In this document: piece after piece, positions 7,243 to 15,576 of the stretch | Numbering within the stretch: position 1 is the first letter of the stretch | Layout of the letters: each line of letters starts with the position of its first letter | Translations under genes and position numbers: made by a program | DNA from: Opitutia bacterium | Lineage (GTDB): Bacteria; Verrucomicrobiota; Verrucomicrobiia; Opitutales; Seribacteraceae | Reading direction: 5' to 3' | DNA: 38,420 nt | NCBI GenBank assembly: GCA_002730975.1 | Contig: PCBO01000039.1 | Coordinates: forward strand, 1-38,420 | The notes under the pieces: model-generated | What the model saw: the letters and a program-made list of their open reading frames with translations, nothing else | What the model was told of the DNA's origin: nothing | Databases searched by the model: none

Positions 7243-7263
7243 GCCTTCAGGAGGTTACGTATT

Positions 7264-7569
7264 TCAGCTAGAATCCGAATTCGTCCCGCCATGCATGTTC
7301 ATGGCTCCCAATCTCTGACCTGATCCTTGATGGATTTCAATGTGGGTCGTCTGAAATATTTTGATAGCAGTCACGGTACTGGTACTTCGCCCTTGGAATA
7401 GTCTGAGCAAGTTGTTGTAGTCAATGACTAGCCTCACCGTTCCCAAATAATCTAAAATAAGCTTCCAAAAAGTCGAGAATGGTTGATGTGAACATTCGGG
7501 ATTGTTACACCCCAACCAACAAGGCATACGAACTTTGTCTCTACTCTCTTGAGGAATGAACTTCTTCAA
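7264..7569 (-). CDS. Doubtful 101-codon open frame in the rpsT-dUTPase gap
   Basis: The 458 bases between rpsT (ends 7242) and the dUTPase gene (ends 7701) hold no gene I can identify. The only sizeable open frame is this one, on the minus strand. It has four cysteines near the N-terminus (MPCWLGCNNPECSHQ at about residues 14-28) but no recognisable domain, repeat or hydrophobic helix, and its C-terminus (GAMNMHGGTNSDSS) is of low complexity. It may be a real lineage-specific gene, a remnant, or chance. I see no tRNA, SRP RNA or 6S RNA in the gap, and the 131 bases at 7570-7700 show nothing beyond A/T-rich sequence. Confidence 0.2.
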   Translation of the reverse strand: MKKFIPQESRDKVRMPCWLGCNNPECSHQPFSTFWKLILDYLGTVRLVIDYNNLLRLFQGRSTSTVTAIKIFQTTHIEIHQGSGQRLGAMNMHGGTNSDSS

Positions 7570-7700
7570 GCTTTCTTAACAGTGGATATAGTTCCTTAAA
7601 ACTTTAAAAAACCAATTCCCACCACGCAAAGTATCCATTAATCAATATGACTATATGCAGAAGAAACCTGATTAAGTCCAACCCTGTTTGGTTAAATGTT

Positions 7701-8072
7701 CTAGATGTGCCGTGAGTCAGATTCGTCCTTCTCGGAATATCCACTGTCTTGACGCTGATGGTTGACTTTGTTCTTTTTCAAGTACGCATCGTAGACATCG
7801 TCGGCCGACATGCCCAATACTTGAGCAAGTGAAATGAGGAAATGAAACAAGTCGACGACTTCCACTCGAGCATTCTGCTTGTCAAAGTCTTGATACTTTG
7901 CCCACCACTTCCATGGAACCGAGTCCGTTAGCTCGGCTAGTTCCTGTTGCATCGCTCTTACGTAATTGAGAATCCATTTGCGTTGTTCTTCGTCATCCAG
8001 TCCTTGAGTAACAACGCCTATTCGGCTATTAAGCTCATCCTGAAGCGAGAAAATTTCTTCAAGTTTATCCAT
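7701..8072 (-). CDS. Dimeric dUTPase (all-alpha NTP pyrophosphohydrolase)
   Basis: A 123-residue cytoplasmic enzyme that should hydrolyse dUTP to dUMP and pyrophosphate, keeping uracil out of DNA and feeding thymidylate synthesis. Metal-binding motifs of the all-alpha fold are present: QQELAELTDSVPWKWW (about residues 42-57), VEVVDLFHFLISL (about 70-82), and the nucleotide-facing end YLKKNKVNHQRQDSGY. These match the dUTPase_2 family rather than trimeric Dut. MazG and other members share the fold, but the PWKWW and RQ-GY motifs favour dUTPase. The ATG at 8072 is 264 bases from the divergent repeat-protein gene; that gap shows no clear signal. Confidence 0.85.
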   Translation of the reverse strand: MDKLEEIFSLQDELNSRIGVVTQGLDDEEQRKWILNYVRAMQQELAELTDSVPWKWWAKYQDFDKQNARVEVVDLFHFLISLAQVLGMSADDVYDAYLKKNKVNHQRQDSGYSEKDESDSRHI

Positions 8073-8335
8073 GATAGAAGGAACGTAGAGGCAGATTGAT
8101 TCTTGGCAAGCGGTTTTTGAAACTAGATTGAATCGAGGGGGGATTGATGAGAGCTTTAAGCAAAACCGGTAATTATGCTAAGGTTGTAGAACATGAGATA
8201 GAAGTTAATGAAAGAAAGCGATTTTGATTGTACCGTTCCTTTGCTCGGACTAAATGATCGAAATCCATGGAAAATACAAACGAAGGCTCAAAAGACTCCT
8301 TCGAATAAGAAACTGCCACCACCAACGAAAACAAA

Positions 8336-9091
8336 ATGACAGAGAATTCTCCAAAATCAGAAATCGCTGAAAACGATGACGAGCAAGCCGTCACGAGCAA
8401 AGCCGTGTCAGGAAGCAAATCCCGAATTCGTTCGCGTTGGTATCGTGCCAATGAGCGACCACTTGAAAGCCAATCCACCCCTGTGGCTAATCCAACAGGA
8501 GAAATCACTCTAACCGAAGGCGCTGCTCTGAAAGACGACCTTTCCAATGCTACACCACCGACAGGAGGCGGAGGAAGAGAAGAACGAGGGCGTGATGGAG
8601 ACCGTCGTGGTGGACGTGATGGAGACCGACGTGGTGGGCGTGATGGAGACCGGCGTGGTGGACGTGATGGAGACCGACGCGGTGGACGTGATGGAGACCG
8701 ACGCGGTGGGCGTGATGGAGACCGACGCGGTGGGCGTGATGGAGGTGACCGAAGGCGCAACGAGGGTCGCAACCGAAATCCAGAACGTGGACCTGTCAGA
8801 GAAGATCAGCGTGATCAAAACAGTTCGCCAATGGATGAACAAGAAAAGCCCGACGGGGAGAGGAACAGATCTCGTAGACGGTCGGGCAACCGGAGCAGAA
8901 ATCGCAACCGCTCGGGTAAAGAAAGCTCAGGTCGCGATGGAAAGCAAGGTTCTGGCAAAAATAGCAAGGACAGCCGAAATTCCAAATCCAACGAAAACAC
9001 TTCCCCCACTCGCAAGACGACCGATGCGACCACTAATAAAAAGCCTGGCGGTGTTGGTAAATTTTTGGCTAGTTTATTCGGAGGCAAATAG
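8336..9091 (+). CDS. Disordered Arg-Asp-Gly repeat protein
   Basis: I do not recognise a named family. Of 251 residues, about 1-85 are polar, 86-141 are tandem GRDGDRRG octapeptides, and 142-235 are Arg/Asn/Ser/Lys rich with blocks like RNRSRRRSGNRSRNRNRSG. The C-terminus ends in a short amphipathic segment (GGVGKFLASLFGGK). There is no signal peptide or membrane helix. The composition resembles RGG-box and RS-like RNA-binding regions, so nucleic-acid binding or condensate formation is plausible but unproven. murA starts 36 bases downstream and ruvB follows two bases after murA, so it may head a three-gene transcript. No good ribosome-binding site precedes the ATG. Parts of all three forward frames and one reverse frame are open because of the repeat. 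Confidence 0.75.
   Translation: MTENSPKSEIAENDDEQAVTSKAVSGSKSRIRSRWYRANERPLESQSTPVANPTGEITLTEGAALKDDLSNATPPTGGGGREERGRDGDRRGGRDGDRRGGRDGDRRGGRDGDRRGGRDGDRRGGRDGDRRGGRDGGDRRRNEGRNRNPERGPVREDQRDQNSSPMDEQEKPDGERNRSRRRSGNRSRNRNRSGKESSGRDGKQGSGKNSKDSRNSKSNENTSPTRKTTDATTNKKPGGVGKFLASLFGGK
8591..8734 (+). repeat. Six tandem 24-bp units encoding an octapeptide repeat
   Basis: Units begin at 8591, 8615, 8639, 8663, 8687 and 8711, each CGTGATGGAGACCG followed by a variable CGTGGTGGA-type end; a broken seventh starts at 8735. Differences are mostly at third codon positions, which indicates selection on the protein repeat. The period is a multiple of three, so copy changes stay in frame. Confidence 0.95.
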
Positions 9092-9127
9092 ACTCGTAAA
9101 GATCAATCCGTAAGAAGACGCGATTAC

Positions 9128-10435
9128 ATGGAAGTTTTCCGAGTTCGCGGTGGCTCTGCCCTTAATGGGCGAACAACGGTAAGCGGGGCTAAGAACGCAG
9201 CTCTTCCCATATTTGCAGCTACCCTGCTAAGCGAAGAGACCTCCATACTTGAAAACATACCAAATTTGAGCGACATTCGCTTCATGGCCGAAATCCTCAG
9301 GCACATTGGATCCGAGGTAGAACAGATTGATGACACGACATGGGAAATCACGCCTGCGGCCATAGAGCACAGAGCCCCATACGAATTGGTTCGCAAGATG
9401 AGGGCTTCGATTTGCCTATTGGGACCATTGGTCGGCAGATTACGGAAAGCTAACATACCTCTTCCGGGAGGATGCGTAATCGGGCAGCGCCCTATCGATT
9501 TACATTTGAAAGCATTATCAAAGTTAGGGGCGAAGGCAACTATCCGAGGGGGTAATGTTTGTATCGACGCCACGGACCTGCGAGGCGGTTCCATATTCCT
9601 TGGCGGTAGACAAGGAAGCACGGTGACGGGCACGGCAAACGCACTTATGGCTGCCGTACTGGCTCCAGGGTTCACACGTATTGAAAGCGCAGCCTGCGAA
9701 CCGGAAATCCTCGACCTGTGCAGAATGCTCCAAGGTATGGGGGCAAGAATAGACGGCATCGGTTCTCATGTCTTGTCAATCGAGGGTGTGGACAAGCTTT
9801 CCGGTTGCCGCCACAAAGTAATTCCCGACCGAATCGAAGCGGGAACCTACTGCATCGCAGCAGCAATTACCGATGGCGAAATATATGTGGAAGGAGCGCG
9901 TAGCGAACACTTGGGAGCATTCGCGGACAAAATGGATCAAGCAGGAGTGGAGCTAACTTCAAATGGTCCCAATTGCTTAGTGGCTCGTCGTAAGTCGGAC
10001 GGTCTTCGATCCCTTGAAATCATCACACTCCCCTACCCCGGCTTTCCGACCGATCTTCAAGCACAGGCATGCGCCCTTTCCTGCATCTCTCCCGGATTAA
10101 GTATTTTGACAGAGCGCATATACCCGAATCGCTTCATGCATGTCCCGGAAATGCTTCGAATGGGGGCCAACATTTCAATCGAGGGATCAAGTGCAATAGT
10201 TAGAGGAGACACCCGACTCAGTGGAGCGCCTGTAATGGCCTCTGACTTGCGAGCAAGCGCCGCGCTCATCCTTGCAGGACTAGCAGCGCAAGGAGACACT
10301 TGGATACAGAGGATTTATCACTTAGACCGCGGGTACGATCGTTTTGACGAAAAGCTTCGTATGTTAGGTGGAGATATCGAACGGCTTTCAGAATCCGAGT
10401 TACCGAAATCCGTTCAACAGGAAAACATTTCATAA
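9128..10435 (+). CDS. murA: UDP-N-acetylglucosamine 1-carboxyvinyltransferase
   Basis: This cytoplasmic enzyme performs the first committed step of peptidoglycan synthesis, adding enolpyruvate from PEP to UDP-GlcNAc; it is the fosfomycin target. The 435 residues show the family fold from the start (FRVRGGSALNGRTTVSGAKN). The catalytic-loop cysteine is Cys116 in LPGGCVIGQRPIDLHLK, so the enzyme should be fosfomycin-sensitive in type. The catalytic aspartate is at 309 in PYPGFPTDLQAQ. The C-terminal HLDRGYDRFDEKLRMLGG is typical. ruvB begins two bases after its stop codon, so the two genes are almost certainly translated from one message. Confidence 0.97.
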   Translation: MEVFRVRGGSALNGRTTVSGAKNAALPIFAATLLSEETSILENIPNLSDIRFMAEILRHIGSEVEQIDDTTWEITPAAIEHRAPYELVRKMRASICLLGPLVGRLRKANIPLPGGCVIGQRPIDLHLKALSKLGAKATIRGGNVCIDATDLRGGSIFLGGRQGSTVTGTANALMAAVLAPGFTRIESAACEPEILDLCRMLQGMGARIDGIGSHVLSIEGVDKLSGCRHKVIPDRIEAGTYCIAAAITDGEIYVEGARSEHLGAFADKMDQAGVELTSNGPNCLVARRKSDGLRSLEIITLPYPGFPTDLQAQACALSCISPGLSILTERIYPNRFMHVPEMLRMGANISIEGSSAIVRGDTRLSGAPVMASDLRASAALILAGLAAQGDTWIQRIYHLDRGYDRFDEKLRMLGGDIERLSESELPKSVQQENIS

Positions 10436-10437
10436 TA

Positions 10438-11481
10438 ATGGATATTCCTCCAACCACGGGCACCAACTTTCTGACCGAATCTCTGGAACGAGAGGATGAT
10501 GCGGATGCCGCTCTTCGACCACCGTCCTTCGAAGATTTCACTGGCCAAGCAAAAACCATCGAGCGCCTAAAAGTAATTGTCGGAGCGGCTTCCGATCGAG
10601 GAGACCCGCTCAAGCATGTACTGCTATGCGGCCCTCCGGGTTTAGGTAAAACCACGCTTGCCTACATAATTGCGAAGGAACTCAACCGTGAGATACGCAT
10701 CACGTCCGGACCAGTCATAGACAAGCCGGGTGATCTCGCAGGGTTACTGACCAATCTTCAAGAAGGAGACGTTCTCTTCATCGACGAAATCCACCGTTTG
10801 CCAAAGACCGTCGAAGAATACCTTTATTCGGCAATGGAGGATTTTCGAATCGACATAATGATCGACCAAGGCCCGAATGCCCGCAGCGTTCGCTTGGAGA
10901 TTCCTCGCTTTACCCTTATCGGCGCCACTACTAGGGTAGGATTACTGACGGCTCCCATGCGAAGTCGCTTCACTTTGCAGACACGACTTGATTACTATGA
11001 CCGCGCAGACCTGGCCAAGATCGTCAAACGCAGTTGCTGCCTACTGGAGACTTCTTTCGACAAAGAAGGAGCCGAAGAGATTGCAGGGCGAGCACGCGGC
11101 ACGCCCAGAATCGCCAACAATCTCATTCATTTCGCTCGGGATTTTGCCGAGCAGCGAGCAGAGGGAAAAATCACTAGCGAGGTAGCGGCTCAGGCACTGG
11201 AGCTTCTCGAAATCGACAACAACGGCTTGGACGAAATGGATAAGCGAATCCTCCGCTTAATGGCCGACAACTATCGTGGTGGACCAGTTGGTTTAGGAAC
11301 TGTGGCAGTGGGCGTCAACGAGGAGGAGCATACTTTAGAAGAGGTTCACGAGCCATTTTTGATTCAAGAGGGCTATATTCAACGCACCCCTCAGGGTCGC
11401 GTGCTCACTCCAAAAGGATGGCAAGTCATTGGCTTGCCCCCAGGTGGAGAGGCGAATGACGGTCAACTGAATCTAATTTGA
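10438..11481 (+). CDS. ruvB: Holliday junction branch-migration helicase RuvB
   Basis: RuvB is the hexameric AAA+ motor that, with RuvA, drives branch migration during recombinational repair. At 347 residues it has normal length. Walker A is GPPGLGKTT (65-73), Walker B is VLFIDEIHRL (112-121), sensor 1 lies in LIGATTRVGLLTAPMRSRF, and the C-terminal winged helix ends in EGYIQRTPQGRVLTPKGW. The N-terminus has the usual LRPPSFEDFTGQ. The ATG at 10438 follows the murA stop by two bases. ruvA and ruvC are not nearby. The final 56 bases overlap the convergent Nudix gene. Confidence 0.97.
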   Translation: MDIPPTTGTNFLTESLEREDDADAALRPPSFEDFTGQAKTIERLKVIVGAASDRGDPLKHVLLCGPPGLGKTTLAYIIAKELNREIRITSGPVIDKPGDLAGLLTNLQEGDVLFIDEIHRLPKTVEEYLYSAMEDFRIDIMIDQGPNARSVRLEIPRFTLIGATTRVGLLTAPMRSRFTLQTRLDYYDRADLAKIVKRSCCLLETSFDKEGAEEIAGRARGTPRIANNLIHFARDFAEQRAEGKITSEVAAQALELLEIDNNGLDEMDKRILRLMADNYRGGPVGLGTVAVGVNEEEHTLEEVHEPFLIQEGYIQRTPQGRVLTPKGWQVIGLPPGGEANDGQLNLI

Positions 11482-11992
11482 GAGGCTTGCTGAGGCGAGC
11501 CATCCGAAAAAGATGGAGGAATGAAGCTGAAAACTCGTCGGGGGCGGAGCTGACCCAATCGTCCAACTCATGGAGAGCCAAACTCCGCAACTCAGTTATT
11601 TCACTGGGTTCAAAGGCATAAGGACCGTCGTTCCGCAGGAAAAATACTCTGCAAAATTCCCACCCCGTTTCCATGCAAGGACTAACGCTGAGAATTTGAG
11701 CGAGGTTCTCGGGGGATATTTTAAGGCCAACTTCCTCATCCAGTTCGCGGAGAGCGGCGGGAAGGTAACCCTCGCCGGCATCCAAGTGTCCAGAGCAAGA
11801 AGAACACCACAGTCCCGGTGCGGAATCCTTAGCCAAAGAACGCTTTTGAACAAGTATCCTGTCAGTAGCATCCAAAATAAGAACATGGACGGCCCTATGA
11901 AAAAGTTTACGAGCGTGAACCACGTCGCGACGCTCTTTACCGATCTCAAGGTCAAGTGTATTCACCACATCGAACCATTCGACATTATCCAT
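11426..11992 (-). CDS. Nudix hydrolase, isopentenyl-diphosphate isomerase-like
   Basis: A 188-residue cytoplasmic enzyme with a perfect Nudix box, GHLDAGEGYLPAALREL followed by DEEVGL (about residues 67-89). The N-terminal context (ARKLFHRAVHVLILDATDRI, then VQKRSLAKDSAPGLW) is that of the IDI/YfcD group, whose members isomerise isopentenyl diphosphate or hydrolyse nucleotide or sugar diphosphates. The CSSCSGHLD stretch resembles IDI, but assigning isomerase activity needs more than the motif. Its last 56 bases overlap the end of ruvB on the other strand, so its tail (SVDRHSPLHLGASQ) is the antisense of ruvB codons and is probably not conserved. The ATG at 11992 is divergent from the metallo-hydrolase gene. 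Confidence 0.88.
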   Translation of the reverse strand: MDNVEWFDVVNTLDLEIGKERRDVVHARKLFHRAVHVLILDATDRILVQKRSLAKDSAPGLWCSSCSGHLDAGEGYLPAALRELDEEVGLKISPENLAQILSVSPCMETGWEFCRVFFLRNDGPYAFEPSEITELRSLALHELDDWVSSAPDEFSASFLHLFRMARLSKPLKLDSVDRHSPLHLGASQ

Positions 11993-12069
11993 AACAATAC
12001 CTTATTATCAGACTCAAATGTCAGAAAAATCTTGGCTTAAGGGCAAGGATGTTCTTTTACTCTTAAGCT

Positions 12070-12849
12070 GTGGTGGCAAGTTTTAAAGTTCTAGCGTCGA
12101 GCAGTTCCGGGAATGCGGGCTTGTTGAGGACAGAAGGCGCGACCATACTTGTGGACGCAGGACTCTCCGCAAAAAAGCTAACGGGACTTTTGGCCGACGA
12201 GGGCTTGGAGACCGAAGAACTTGACGCCGTGTTTCTCACTCACGAACACACCGACCATTCCGCTGGAGTCCGCGGCCTTTCTCAAAAGGCAAACCTTCCG
12301 GTCTTCGCAAATCAAGACACTGCAAATGCCGTGCAAGCACAGCTTTCTCGACGACCTAATTGGCAAATTTTTGAGACTGGCCACGCTTTCCATTTTCGTG
12401 GAATACGAGTCCAACCATTCAGCGTCCCGCATGATGCGTATGACCCCGTGGGCTTTTATTTTGAGTGGGGTGGCGAAGACTTGTTTAACCCATGGCAAAG
12501 TCTTGCTTGGGTAACGGACCTCGGATATGCCCCCGAACTAGTTAAAGAGAAAATCGCACAAGCCTCCATTCTCGTGATCGAAGCGAACCACTGCCCACAG
12601 ATGCTCGAAAGGGATACAAAGCGTCCGTGGAGCCTGAAGCAGCGCATTCTGGGCCGGCACGGTCATCTTTCCAACGGGGCCACTCTTGCACTTTTAAAGT
12701 CCATCGAAAATCCTCGATGGCAAGAAATTTTCCTCATGCATCTGAGTAAAGACTGCAACGATGTGAACTTGGTGCGTGATTCTTTTGCCGAGTTGTCAAC
12801 TGAAACATATGTGGTGGATCCTTCTACTGCCGAAGCCATTCTCGCATGA
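12070..12849 (+). CDS. MBL-fold metallo-hydrolase of the WalJ/YycJ type
   Basis: A 259-residue cytoplasmic metallo-beta-lactamase-fold hydrolase. The N-terminus (FKVLASSSSGNAGLL) and the metal motif THEHTDHSAGVRGL (about residues 57-70) match the YycJ/WalJ group, members of which have been linked to DNA repair and to coordination of cell division with wall synthesis. Further metal ligands are likely in VPHDAYDPVGF, VTDLGY, EANHC and the GRHGHLSN segment. Two GTG codons in tandem (12070 and 12073) are the only reasonable starts, and no strong ribosome-binding site is seen. A 22-codon open frame from the ATG at 12018 overlaps the start. Its stop overlaps the pyruvate kinase start in ATGA. Confidence 0.9.
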   Translation: MVASFKVLASSSSGNAGLLRTEGATILVDAGLSAKKLTGLLADEGLETEELDAVFLTHEHTDHSAGVRGLSQKANLPVFANQDTANAVQAQLSRRPNWQIFETGHAFHFRGIRVQPFSVPHDAYDPVGFYFEWGGEDLFNPWQSLAWVTDLGYAPELVKEKIAQASILVIEANHCPQMLERDTKRPWSLKQRILGRHGHLSNGATLALLKSIENPRWQEIFLMHLSKDCNDVNLVRDSFAELSTETYVVDPSTAEAILA

Positions 12850-14270
12850 GAAATCTTGAGAGACAAACCAAGGTCATTGCCACGATTGGCCCTGCATCAG
12901 AGGACGAGAGCACATTAGTCGCCCTATTTGAAGAGGGTGTCGATGTGTGCCGGCTTAACATGGCTCATGCCGGGCACGACTGGGTTCGAACCATTACTCG
13001 TCGTATCCGTGAAGTAGGAAAACGTGTGGGACGCGAACCTGCGGTCATGATGGATGTAAAAGGTCCCGAGATTCGGACAGGATTCCGAAAAGAGAAAATT
13101 CAATTGGAAGACGGCCAACAGGTCGACCTAGTGCATAAGCTCCAAGGCTTTCAAACGACCGACGATTGCCTTCAAATCGAAGTCAACTACAGCAAACTCC
13201 ATGAGCACTTGGAACCGGGGAGCATCGTATTGCTGGATAACGGCTTGATTCGGCTAGAAGTGCTAAAGATAGAAAAGGGGGAAATCCGATGCGCGGTTAC
13301 GGAAGCTGGTAAACTGGGAAGCCGTCGTCACATAAATCTACCGGGAATAGAAGTCGACTTACCGTCCCTCACTGAAAAAGACATGGCCGATGCAATTGTC
13401 GGCATTGAGGAAAGCCACGATTTTTTCGCCTTATCCTTTACTCGTGATGCCGAGTCAATAGATTTACTTAGACGGTTTCTATCCGAAAACGGTTCGGAAG
13501 CCCATATCATCGCCAAGATCGAAGACCAAAGCGCAGTCAGAAATCTCGATGAAATCGTTCGAGCCTCAGACGGATTGATGGTGGCTCGGGGCGACCTCGG
13601 CATCGAATGCGCTTACGAAGAATTACCCATCATCCAACGTCGTGCAGTGGGAAAGTGCCTCGCATTGGGAAAACCAGTAATCGTGGCAACTCACTTGCTA
13701 GAATCCATGATTGATTCCCCCGTACCCACTCGGGCTGAAATCAGCGATATAGCCAATGCAGTAAATGAAGGCGCAGACAGTCTCATGCTCAGCGGGGAAA
13801 CCACACAAGGGGAAAGGCCCGTGGAGTGCGTTAGCATTCTCAATCGTATTGCCGGGAGGATAGAACAAGAAATAACCCCTGGATTAACGGAAGAGCTGCG
13901 TCTATTTCGACCAAAGGCAAAAATGCTTCGTTCGGCCGCGATGTTGGCGATGAAACTGGAAGGTTCGGCTGTACTCGTATTCACGCGAAGCGGAGACTTG
14001 GCGGAAAAGCTTGCAGCTCTTCGGCCAAATGGCGCTCCCGTGTTTGCGTTCACCAATGAAAAAGGCGTACACCTTCGTCTTCGTTTACGCTGGGGCATCG
14101 AACCTTTTTTCATGGAATTCTCAGAGGATCCAGAACTAACGATATTAAACGCAATCGAGCATCTGCGATCACTCGATTGGGTAGAAAAGGGAGACCAGCT
14201 AGTAACCGTCACCAACATACTTGCCCACGGAAAGGTCGTCGAAAGCATACAGTTACGAGAAGTAGAGTGA
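12846..14270 (+). CDS. pyk: Pyruvate kinase
   Basis: This cytoplasmic glycolytic enzyme transfers phosphate from phosphoenolpyruvate to ADP, giving pyruvate and ATP. The 474 residues contain the N-terminal TKVIATIGPAS, the active-site region CRLNMAHAGHDW, MMDVKGPEIRTG, the B-domain (about residues 70-170), IAKIEDQSAVRNLDEI, VARGDLGIECAYEELP and PTRAEISDIANAV with LMLSGETTQGERPVE. The usual NFSHG is NMAHA and the usual ATQMLESM is ATHLLESM, so it is a divergent member. A C-terminal regulatory domain is present. Its start overlaps the preceding stop by four bases, implying coupled translation. It converges on the LptF/G gene ten bases away. Confidence 0.95.
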   Translation: MRNLERQTKVIATIGPASEDESTLVALFEEGVDVCRLNMAHAGHDWVRTITRRIREVGKRVGREPAVMMDVKGPEIRTGFRKEKIQLEDGQQVDLVHKLQGFQTTDDCLQIEVNYSKLHEHLEPGSIVLLDNGLIRLEVLKIEKGEIRCAVTEAGKLGSRRHINLPGIEVDLPSLTEKDMADAIVGIEESHDFFALSFTRDAESIDLLRRFLSENGSEAHIIAKIEDQSAVRNLDEIVRASDGLMVARGDLGIECAYEELPIIQRRAVGKCLALGKPVIVATHLLESMIDSPVPTRAEISDIANAVNEGADSLMLSGETTQGERPVECVSILNRIAGRIEQEITPGLTEELRLFRPKAKMLRSAAMLAMKLEGSAVLVFTRSGDLAEKLAALRPNGAPVFAFTNEKGVHLRLRLRWGIEPFFMEFSEDPELTILNAIEHLRSLDWVEKGDQLVTVTNILAHGKVVESIQLREVE

Positions 14271-14280
14271 ACTTCGTCGT

Positions 14281-15453
14281 TCAACGAACTCGCCAAAAAA
14301 GCCAAACCGCAGCAATTCCCAAAAGTAGAACAGGGACACCAGACGCCCATTCTATCGGAATAATACCCGCTTCGCCCAAAGAATCTCCCATAGTTCTTGA
14401 GACATAATAGCCCAAGACCAACCCCAACGCACGAGACACTCCCGCCGCAGCGGAACGTCCGTCGCCCACAAGTGCAAATGGAATGCCCAGCGCCACGGCA
14501 AAAAAACATCCCGGAGAGGCCCAGAACGTATGACCAATGCGAATAGCATAAGGACGAACCGCCGCATTTCCTTTAGCCGCTCCGGATGCAGCCACAACTG
14601 TTTTCAGTTCACGTATGGAAAGTTCACTGGGCTTCTTTCTCATAAGCAGAAAAGGCTCAGGGTCTTCCCTTACATCCGGTAAGCGCAAGGTCGAAAATTT
14701 CTTGTTGATGATCGGTATGGAACCATTCGAGACGAAAGCTTGCTGAGCAAATTCCACATCCCAAACCAAGCCTTCTCCTGATTCGGATGGAACGGGAAGT
14801 CCATGAGAGCCTGCAAAACCAATGAAACGACCATTAAGAAAACGCCAAGAACCATCTTTTTCGCGAAGGACTTCCTCGGCTCGAATGCGAAAGGAATCAA
14901 GCCCACCCGAAGTTCGGGAATATAAGTGAACGCCCTCCCCTGAAGAAGTGCTGGGAAAAAACTTCTGGAAAAACCATCGGCGACCTGTATTCGGTGGAGA
15001 CATCTCGAAATTGGAATTAAAATTCCGATGATTAGACATACCTCTTAGAACCTCAAGAAGCCCTTGAGCCTTCTCCATCGCCAAAGGACTCCATTTGGCG
15101 TTTAATCCGTAACTAAGACCGGAAAATAAAAGAGAAGCGACAAGGAGAGACCTCGAAAGACGCAACATGTTCACGCCGCAAGCTCGTAATACCGCGATTT
15201 CATTGTTTCGTCGAAGAGTCGCCACGACAAACAAAGTGGAAACAAATAAAGCTATAGGTAAAAGCCAAGGGAGGTAACTAGGAATCAGCCACACGTAATA
15301 AAATAAAACTTTATTCACCCCCGCAAACCCTTTGCGAAAATCTTCCGCATGGTTGGAGGCATCCTGAAGGACGAGCAAGCCAATCAATACAATTAGGCTG
15401 AGTCCAAAAAACTTAAGCCATTCGGCTAGGATATATTTATCCAAGGTAGACAC
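14281..15453 (-). CDS. LptF/LptG family permease of the LPS exporter
   Basis: A 390-residue inner-membrane protein of the YjgP/YjgQ family. LptF and LptG form the membrane part of the LptB2FG ABC transporter that extracts lipopolysaccharide for delivery to the outer membrane. Three hydrophobic helices near the N-terminus (WLKFFGLSLIVLIGLLVLQD; a segment around LIPSYLPWLLPIALFVSTLF; one near SRSLLVASLLFSG), a central periplasmic domain (about residues 110-290) and three C-terminal helices fit the family. The motif NNEIAVLRACGVNMLRLSR after helix two is diagnostic. I cannot say whether it is LptF or LptG, since its partner and lptB are not in the window. Confidence 0.9.
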   Translation of the reverse strand: MSTLDKYILAEWLKFFGLSLIVLIGLLVLQDASNHAEDFRKGFAGVNKVLFYYVWLIPSYLPWLLPIALFVSTLFVVATLRRNNEIAVLRACGVNMLRLSRSLLVASLLFSGLSYGLNAKWSPLAMEKAQGLLEVLRGMSNHRNFNSNFEMSPPNTGRRWFFQKFFPSTSSGEGVHLYSRTSGGLDSFRIRAEEVLREKDGSWRFLNGRFIGFAGSHGLPVPSESGEGLVWDVEFAQQAFVSNGSIPIINKKFSTLRLPDVREDPEPFLLMRKKPSELSIRELKTVVAASGAAKGNAAVRPYAIRIGHTFWASPGCFFAVALGIPFALVGDGRSAAAGVSRALGLVLGYYVSRTMGDSLGEAGIIPIEWASGVPVLLLGIAAVWLFWRVR

Positions 15454-15576
15454 AACAAAAGCCTAAAGCCTAAAATTTCCAAATACTGTTGGGACATCTT
15501 CAACCTTGCGTTTGCACCGCAGGTAAGGTGATTGTCAAAGAAAAATTGACCAGCTAGGCAAACTCAGGACTTTTTA

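Noticed and set aside
8591..8734. Possible CRISPR array
   Set aside because: Units are contiguous 24-bp tandem repeats without spacers and lie inside a coding region; no cas genes are present.
8173..9113. Long open frames on the minus strand (8173-8772) and in another plus frame (8547-9113)
   Set aside because: They are stop-free because the 24-bp repeat has none in those frames; products are monotonous (Ser-Arg-Pro or Val-Met-Glu-Thr repeats) and silent changes favour the plus frame from 8336.
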